Positions 59,819 to 64,000 of a DNA stretch of 64,000 nucleotides are shown here, in pieces. Within the stretch, counting starts at the first letter, position 1, and every line of letters begins with the position of its first letter. This stretch comes from JBNKFV01 sp050290265 (GTDB lineage Bacteria; Pseudomonadota; Gammaproteobacteria; Pseudomonadales; Cellvibrionaceae): NCBI GenBank assembly GCA_050290265.1, contig JBNKHI010000004.1:1-64000 (forward strand), written 5' to 3'. The translations under genes were made by a program, and so were the position numbers. Below the pieces are notes generated by a model, which worked only from the letters and a program-made list of their open reading frames with translations, ran no database searches and was not told the origin of the DNA.

Positions 59819-62149
59819 TTAAAAATTCCAGCGCGCATTCAAAAACAATTGTCGTCCCGGTAGCGTGTAGCCTTGATGACCGGCACCTAGTCCTGCATCA
59901 CCGCCCTGTGCAATGATCACCTCGTTGGTAAGGTTTTCTCCGCGTATACTTATCACCCACTCTCTATCAGCGCTTGCAAGTTCTGCATAGAGGCTGTGCT
60001 TCCAATAGCTATCCATATAATCGATTGGGTCCTGATCTGGGGCCAGCGTGTAGCCATCGTTATAGTAGCTTTGAGCTCGCAATAAGAATTCAAGGTCGCC
60101 GGTTAGCATAAATGATTTTTGCAGGTAAACACTGCTTTCTATGTCTGTTGCCAGTTCAGTATCGGTACCTGCACCATTGGTTGTTGCGGGGTCGCAAGCA
60201 GGAGGATTCATTGGGTCAGGCCCGGTGATGCAGCCAACCCCAGGGAAATCATCATAGTAAGAATCCAAGAGGGTAATATACCCACCGACTTCAAGGCCTT
60301 CGCTAATTAAGAATTGCCCGTCAACCTCCAATCCCTTGCTAATGACGCTCGCAGCATTTTTTGTACTAATGGTATTATCAGAAAAAGTAGAGACTTGCAG
60401 ATCTTCGAACTTGGTGTAAAAGAGTGCGGCATTGAGTCGTAGTCGACCTTGGTTGTATTTCATCCCGGCTTCGTAATTAGTTGCTTTTTCTGTGTCATAT
60501 TCAAATTCGTCACGGGCAAAATTGTTTTCTGGCAAGACACCACTTTTTTCCTGGTCATTAAAACCACCGGCTTTTGTTGCTTTGGCGATGGTAACGTAGC
60601 TGCCCAAGTTTGCGGAGATATCCCACTGAAAACTCAACGATGGATCGACGGATGAACTGGATTTCTTACGATCGATAACAGTAGGTCTCATGGTGGACAG
60701 GTCGGTGGGGTCAAACCATTGTACCCAGCCGAATTGAGGCGAACTGAGAACAAAAAAACTGACCGGGTCGAGGGTGTATTCACCCGGTGTAAGTGAACTG
60801 TTAAACGCGCCCGTGCTAATCACGTAGTTTGCTTTTTTATCGACATCACTATATCGCGCGCCAACCACTGCGCGAACACTATCGCTGAAATTAAACGTCA
60901 GTTGCGCAAATGCGCCGTAAACGGTACTTTCTAAATTCAAACCGTTACGTACACCTACCAACGGGTCAGTTGGGTTGCCCGTGACAGCAGGCAAAGCTAC
61001 GTCAATTCCCTGGTAAAGATCATTTTCCTGATGGTAATAGGTCAGGCCCGCAATATATTCAATAAAGGCGCCCGGTTCGGAAGCCAGACGCAATTCTTGA
61101 TAGGTTTGGTTGAAATTTTCTTCAGCGCGGGCTGCACCTGCAGGTATGGGAACCGCACCGGGCGCCACGTCTTGCGAAAAATTGTATTTGCTATAACCGG
61201 TCACTGATGTGAGTGTATGGTTACCTAACAACCACTCTATGTTAAGCGAATAGTTGTCGCTGTCTATGTTGGTTTTTTCTGGAGAATCAGGGTGGCTGGA
61301 AGACCTAAAATCTTTCTTTCCATCTTCCACTGATGCTGGGAACAGTGACTGATACAATGGACTCAACTGCGTAATTTGATTGGCCGTGCCATCGGTGTCG
61401 CGTTTTGAGGTTTCGGCCGCAAAATTTACTGAGAGTTCGTCAGTCGGATGCCAGGCAACACTACCGCGCAGCATTTCGTAATCGGTTTCAGGCGCGTCGC
61501 CGCCCGTGAAGGTGTTTTCTAAATAGCCGCCTTCGAAGCCTTTCCTTGCGGCAACACGAAAAGCCAGCTGCTCGCTAACAGGAAGTGTAACCGCGCCTTC
61601 GGTTCGCCAGCTCTCATTCTCGCTTTCATACTCAGTTGATATGAAACCTTCCAGTTCTTGTCCTGGTTTTTTATTGACAATGTTAATGCCGCCTGCAACG
61701 GCGTTTACCCCAAACATTACACCTTGGGGTCCCCTGACAACTTCAACACGCTCGACATCAAAGAATGGATTTAAAAACTGGTTGGCGCGACCGGCATAAA
61801 CGCCATCTACATACATAGCGACAGATTGTTCAAAAGTCCGTGTACCGCCGCCGCTGCCCATGCCACGTATATTGACGATAGTTTGGAATGGCGTTTTTGC
61901 TACCGATAAGCTAGGAACCTGATCACCGAGGCCTTGAATGTCTAAGATGCCTTTTTGGGCAATGAATTCATTATTAATGACTGCAACAGCAACGGGTACT
62001 TCTTGAAGTGTTTGCGCACGTTTCTGTGCGGTTACTACCACTTCTTCAAGAGCGAGAGAGTCTTGCGAAACAGCTGCCTGGGAATGCATTAGCGACATGC
62101 TGGTTGCACAGCACATAATTGTCTTTGTAAAAAGGTGTTGTTTATTCAT
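59819..62149 (-). CDS. TonB-dependent outer-membrane receptor
   Basis: A 776-residue outer-membrane receptor. A signal peptide (to about residue 29), then an SLALEEVVVTAQKR TonB box region, plug domain (VPVAVAVINNEFIAQKGI, NIRGMGSGGG, MYVDGVYAGR, VEVVRGPQGVMFGVNAVAGGINIV), then a 22-strand type barrel ending in ARWNF (terminal Phe). ATG 62149 has gagg eight bases upstream; a GTG at 62164 is also in frame. Sphingomonad/marine type, substrate unknown. The divergent TetR gene and the paired operators at 62320 and 62352 suggest it is under local repressor control. Uptake would be powered by exbBD or another Ton complex. Confidence 0.9.
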   Translation of the reverse strand: MNKQHLFTKTIMCCATSMSLMHSQAAVSQDSLALEEVVVTAQKRAQTLQEVPVAVAVINNEFIAQKGILDIQGLGDQVPSLSVAKTPFQTIVNIRGMGSGGGTRTFEQSVAMYVDGVYAGRANQFLNPFFDVERVEVVRGPQGVMFGVNAVAGGINIVNKKPGQELEGFISTEYESENESWRTEGAVTLPVSEQLAFRVAARKGFEGGYLENTFTGGDAPETDYEMLRGSVAWHPTDELSVNFAAETSKRDTDGTANQITQLSPLYQSLFPASVEDGKKDFRSSSHPDSPEKTNIDSDNYSLNIEWLLGNHTLTSVTGYSKYNFSQDVAPGAVPIPAGAARAEENFNQTYQELRLASEPGAFIEYIAGLTYYHQENDLYQGIDVALPAVTGNPTDPLVGVRNGLNLESTVYGAFAQLTFNFSDSVRAVVGARYSDVDKKANYVISTGAFNSSLTPGEYTLDPVSFFVLSSPQFGWVQWFDPTDLSTMRPTVIDRKKSSSSVDPSLSFQWDISANLGSYVTIAKATKAGGFNDQEKSGVLPENNFARDEFEYDTEKATNYEAGMKYNQGRLRLNAALFYTKFEDLQVSTFSDNTISTKNAASVISKGLEVDGQFLISEGLEVGGYITLLDSYYDDFPGVGCITGPDPMNPPACDPATTNGAGTDTELATDIESSVYLQKSFMLTGDLEFLLRAQSYYNDGYTLAPDQDPIDYMDSYWKHSLYAELASADREWVISIRGENLTNEVIIAQGGDAGLGAGHQGYTLPGRQLFLNARWNF

Positions 62150-62319
62150 TATTATCGCCCTCACATTTTTATATTTATTGGTAAATAAGTGTCAGCGGTT
62201 ATTGCGATGGTGATTGTAATAACGATGACTACTGTACATTGATTCTGTAGGAGCCAGCCTTGGTTTTATCGCTTTCTTGTCGTTACTTTAGGTTTGGATT
62301 TATGTAATCTACAAAAAAA

Positions 62320-62364
62320 TGAACACTGTTCAGTTTGGAGTATGTTATCATTGAACGCTGTTCA
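62320..62364. promoter_or_regulatory. paired TetR-type operators between TonB receptor and tetR
   Basis: Two copies of the palindrome TGAAC-RCT-GTTCA: TGAACACTGTTCA (62320-62332) and TGAACGCTGTTCA (62352-62364), both followed by GTT. Their centres are 32 bases apart, about three helical turns. This is a typical spacing for two cooperating repressor dimers. They lie between divergent genes, next to a TetR regulator. Binding is inferred. Confidence 0.75.
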
Positions 62365-62407
62365 GTTGTCAATAGGGTATGATTGGATATTTTGTGTAGG
62401 GATTTTC

Positions 62408-62962
62408 ATGAAGCTTGAAAAGAGTCAGATAATAGATGAGGCCATTAGCTTAATAGATGAGGTTGGGTTAGATGCCTTTAATTTACGTGAGCTGGCGGGC
62501 AGGCTTTCTGTCAGGGTGTCCGCTCTATACTGGCACTTTAAAGACAAAAGTGAGCTGCTTGATAGAATTTCCGCCACGCTGAATACCCGTGCTCGGGAGG
62601 CAATTAGCGGCAACTTAAGCTGGGACCAATGGTTGACGGCTTTTGGGCACTCGTTACGGTCCACATTATTGGCACACCGGGATTCAGCGAAGCTCTGCTC
62701 TAATGCGGCGCCAGCTTTTGATAAGCCTGAAGAATCTATTGCAGTTATGGCTGCGCCAATGTTAAAGGCAGGGTTGACTACAGAGAGAGTAGTCTCGTTT
62801 CAGGCCGCAGTATTGTCATTAACTGTTGGCTTAACCCAGGTGGAGCAGAGCGAAAAGTTGCATGACTACGTTTCTCATATTATTGATTTCGACGCTACCT
62901 ATAACGATAGTTTAACGGCTATGGTAACGGGTTTTAAAATGCAGGTTGCCAGAAAAGCTTAA
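62408..62962 (+). CDS. TetR family transcriptional regulator (TetR C-terminal type)
   Basis: A 184-residue repressor: N-terminal helix-turn-helix MKLEKSQIIDEAISLIDEVGLDAFNLRELAGRLSV then LYWHFKDKSELL (about 1-58), and a ligand domain with HRDSAKL like tetracycline-repressor relatives (TetR_C). The start ATG 62408 has aggga six bases upstream. The frame extends to 62294, but that would cover the palindromic operators, so I reject it. It is divergent from the TonB receptor gene and upstream of an NmrA-like reductase. Ligand unknown. Confidence 0.88.
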   Translation: MKLEKSQIIDEAISLIDEVGLDAFNLRELAGRLSVRVSALYWHFKDKSELLDRISATLNTRAREAISGNLSWDQWLTAFGHSLRSTLLAHRDSAKLCSNAAPAFDKPEESIAVMAAPMLKAGLTTERVVSFQAAVLSLTVGLTQVEQSEKLHDYVSHIIDFDATYNDSLTAMVTGFKMQVARKA

Positions 62963-63296
62963 TTGTTCAAGGTGTTTGATTGGCATATAAGCTTACTTGG
63001 CCAGCTCAATAATAAAGGTAAGACGGTTGACCGCGTATTTAGATAATACGTACGGGTTAATGAGTGAACTCACTGCCAAGAACGTTTATTTTTAATCGTG
63101 CACCGAAAATGGCTAAACGTGAAACCCATTAATTACTGCAAAATAGGATCAAAAAGTATTTGGCTAGTACTCGGTAAAAAAATTAATGAATTTCTTTGTT
63201 CTTATTTTTTATGTTTCTTGTTTGAATCAATATCGACTATAGGTAAAGGTCAGTCACCTTTCTTTGGTTTATCGTTAATAATAAAAGGAGAATAAC
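62963..63296. other. intergenic region tetR to NmrA-like gene
   Basis: About 334 bases. It holds two inverted repeats: CGTATT-TAGAT-AATACG (63034-63050) and AGTGA-AC-TCACT (63063-63074). TTGACC (63027-63032) lacks a properly spaced -10 box. A 65-residue frame at 63098-63295 is hydrophobic but has no ribosome-binding site or family match. Confidence 0.5.
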
Positions 63297-64000
63297 TTGC
63301 GCATAATCGTTACTGGAGCTTCTGGCAATTACGGTCGAGAAGCTGTTACTAAACTATTAAAAATAGTGCCCCCTCAAGACCTTATTTTAATGTCCAGAAA
63401 TCCTCATAAGTTGGCTGAATTTGAGAAGCTTGGGGCAGATGTCAGACAAGGTGATTTTGATAACAGAGAATCATTAGTGAAAGCGTTTAGTGGCGCAGAT
63501 ATCATGCTGCTAATAAGCACGGGTCGTGTCGGTAAACGCATTCCCCAGCATAGAAATGCAATAGAGTGTGCTGTCGAAGCCGGTGTTAAACAAGTGGTTT
63601 ATACATCGTTTGTGGGTATCGCAGAAGATAATCCTGCATTGGTAAACAGCGACCACATGGCGACAGAAAAAATGTTAGCCGATTCAGGCATTGCATGGAC
63701 AGTATTACGTGATAGCCAATATGCCGATGCTATCACTATGGCCGTCGGCCCTATCGCCCTTTCTAAAGGCTTATGGCGAGCAAGTGCTGGCAATGGGAAG
63801 GTTGCCTTTGTAACTCGCAGTGATTGTGTCGACTGTGCTGTTGCAGTACTTACCACACCTGGGCATGAGAATAAAATTTACAATATCACCGGCCCTGAAC
63901 TCTTGTCTTTCGGTGATGCAGCTAAAATTATATCGGAAGTGTGCGGTCGGCCTATTGCTTACGAAATTGTTACTGACGATGAAATGTATGCGGCATTCGA
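63297..64000 (+). CDS. NAD(P)H-binding NmrA/QOR2-like oxidoreductase (3' end outside window)
   Basis: An SDR-superfamily atypical reductase, at least 234 residues, cut by the window end. The start is TTG, six bases after aaaggag. The N-terminal NAD(P) motif VTGASGNYGREAV (about 5-17) is of the NmrA/TMR type, followed by MSRNPHKLAEFEKLGADVRQGDF and the VVYTSFVGIAEDNP segment. Members include quinone oxidoreductase 2 and transcription-factor-like sensors. It follows tetR on the same strand by about 330 bases. Confidence 0.82.
   Translation, partial: MRIIVTGASGNYGREAVTKLLKIVPPQDLILMSRNPHKLAEFEKLGADVRQGDFDNRESLVKAFSGADIMLLISTGRVGKRIPQHRNAIECAVEAGVKQVVYTSFVGIAEDNPALVNSDHMATEKMLADSGIAWTVLRDSQYADAITMAVGPIALSKGLWRASAGNGKVAFVTRSDCVDCAVAVLTTPGHENKIYNITGPELLSFGDAAKIISEVCGRPIAYEIVTDDEMYAAF

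Noticed and set aside
62294..62407. Upstream extension of the tetR frame
   Set aside because: It would encode the operators; the ATG at 62408 has a good ribosome-binding site and family-like start.
1..64000. tRNA, rRNA, CRISPR array, prophage or insertion sequence
   Set aside because: I looked for T-loop-like GGTTCGA motifs, spacer-repeat arrays, integrase or transposase proteins and found none.

Overview
The window is a chromosomal stretch of a gammaproteobacterium. Gene order matches Pseudomonas and its relatives in several blocks: comEC-exbB-exbD-lpxK-kdsB-PTP-murB, gacA-uvrC-pgsA, corB-like/ypjD-ffh-rpsP-rimM-trmD-rplS, dsbC-hom-thrC-recJ, and tesA divergent from ybbA-ybbP. Base composition looks moderate, and TTG and GTG starts are common. 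A complete polyhydroxyalkanoate (PHA) locus plus several accessory genes suggest a free-living, perhaps marine, carbon-storing bacterium of the Cellvibrionales/Spongiibacter type. The lineage is an inference from synteny and was not computed.

Layout. 1-10.4 kb: DNA uptake (comEC end), Ton/Tol-type energiser (exbBD), envelope sugar and peptidoglycan synthesis (lpxK, kdsB, murB), alkylation repair (alkB-like), then gacA-uvrC-pgsA and a YigZ protein. 10.4-14.6 kb: two small membrane proteins, a putative lipoprotein, an unlinked phasin, djlA and a two-domain universal stress protein. 14.6-17.6 kb (minus strand): SnoaL-like protein, MarR regulator, orphan CbiM-like membrane protein, LysR regulator. 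17.9-22.8 kb: PHA locus bdhA-DUF6489-phaC-phaR-phaP with convergent phaB. 23.2-25.1 kb: cytochrome c, CnoX-type thioredoxin and a truncated HesA/MoeB-rhodanese remnant. 25.2-29.9 kb (minus): ABC exporter, M48 protease, DUF898 membrane protein and a decayed second copy of the ABC gene's 5' end. 30-37 kb: serC-serA, NIF3-like protein, two NUDIX enzymes, DUF3135, DUF1289, CorB-like and YpjD-like proteins. 37.3-40.9 kb: ffh and the rpsP operon. 41.2-46.7 kb: an HDAC-family deacetylase, a LuxR regulator and an NhaC-family antiporter, then TauE/SafE and an SDR. 47-52.7 kb: dsbC, hom-thrC, recJ. 52.7-58.8 kb: tesA, ybbA-ybbP, a glyoxalase-like protein and phoH. 59.3-64 kb: acidic lipoprotein, TonB-dependent receptor, divergent TetR regulator, and an NmrA-like reductase cut by the window end.

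The strongest non-coding signal is a shared near-palindrome (TATGYTGC, 3 nt, GCAGCATAA) at the promoters of both phasin genes, with a weaker relative upstream of bdhA. It fits the TGC-rich sites described for PhaR, and phaR lies in the locus, so two phasin genes 9 kb apart and perhaps the synthase operon appear to form one regulon. Other structures are an array of six GTTAAC hexamers in the tesA/ybbA divergent promoter region, paired TGAAC-RCT-GTTCA operators between the TonB receptor and TetR genes, an alternative-hairpin arrangement between cytochrome c and cnoX, and two gene remnants. I saw no rRNA, tRNA, CRISPR, prophage or insertion sequence.
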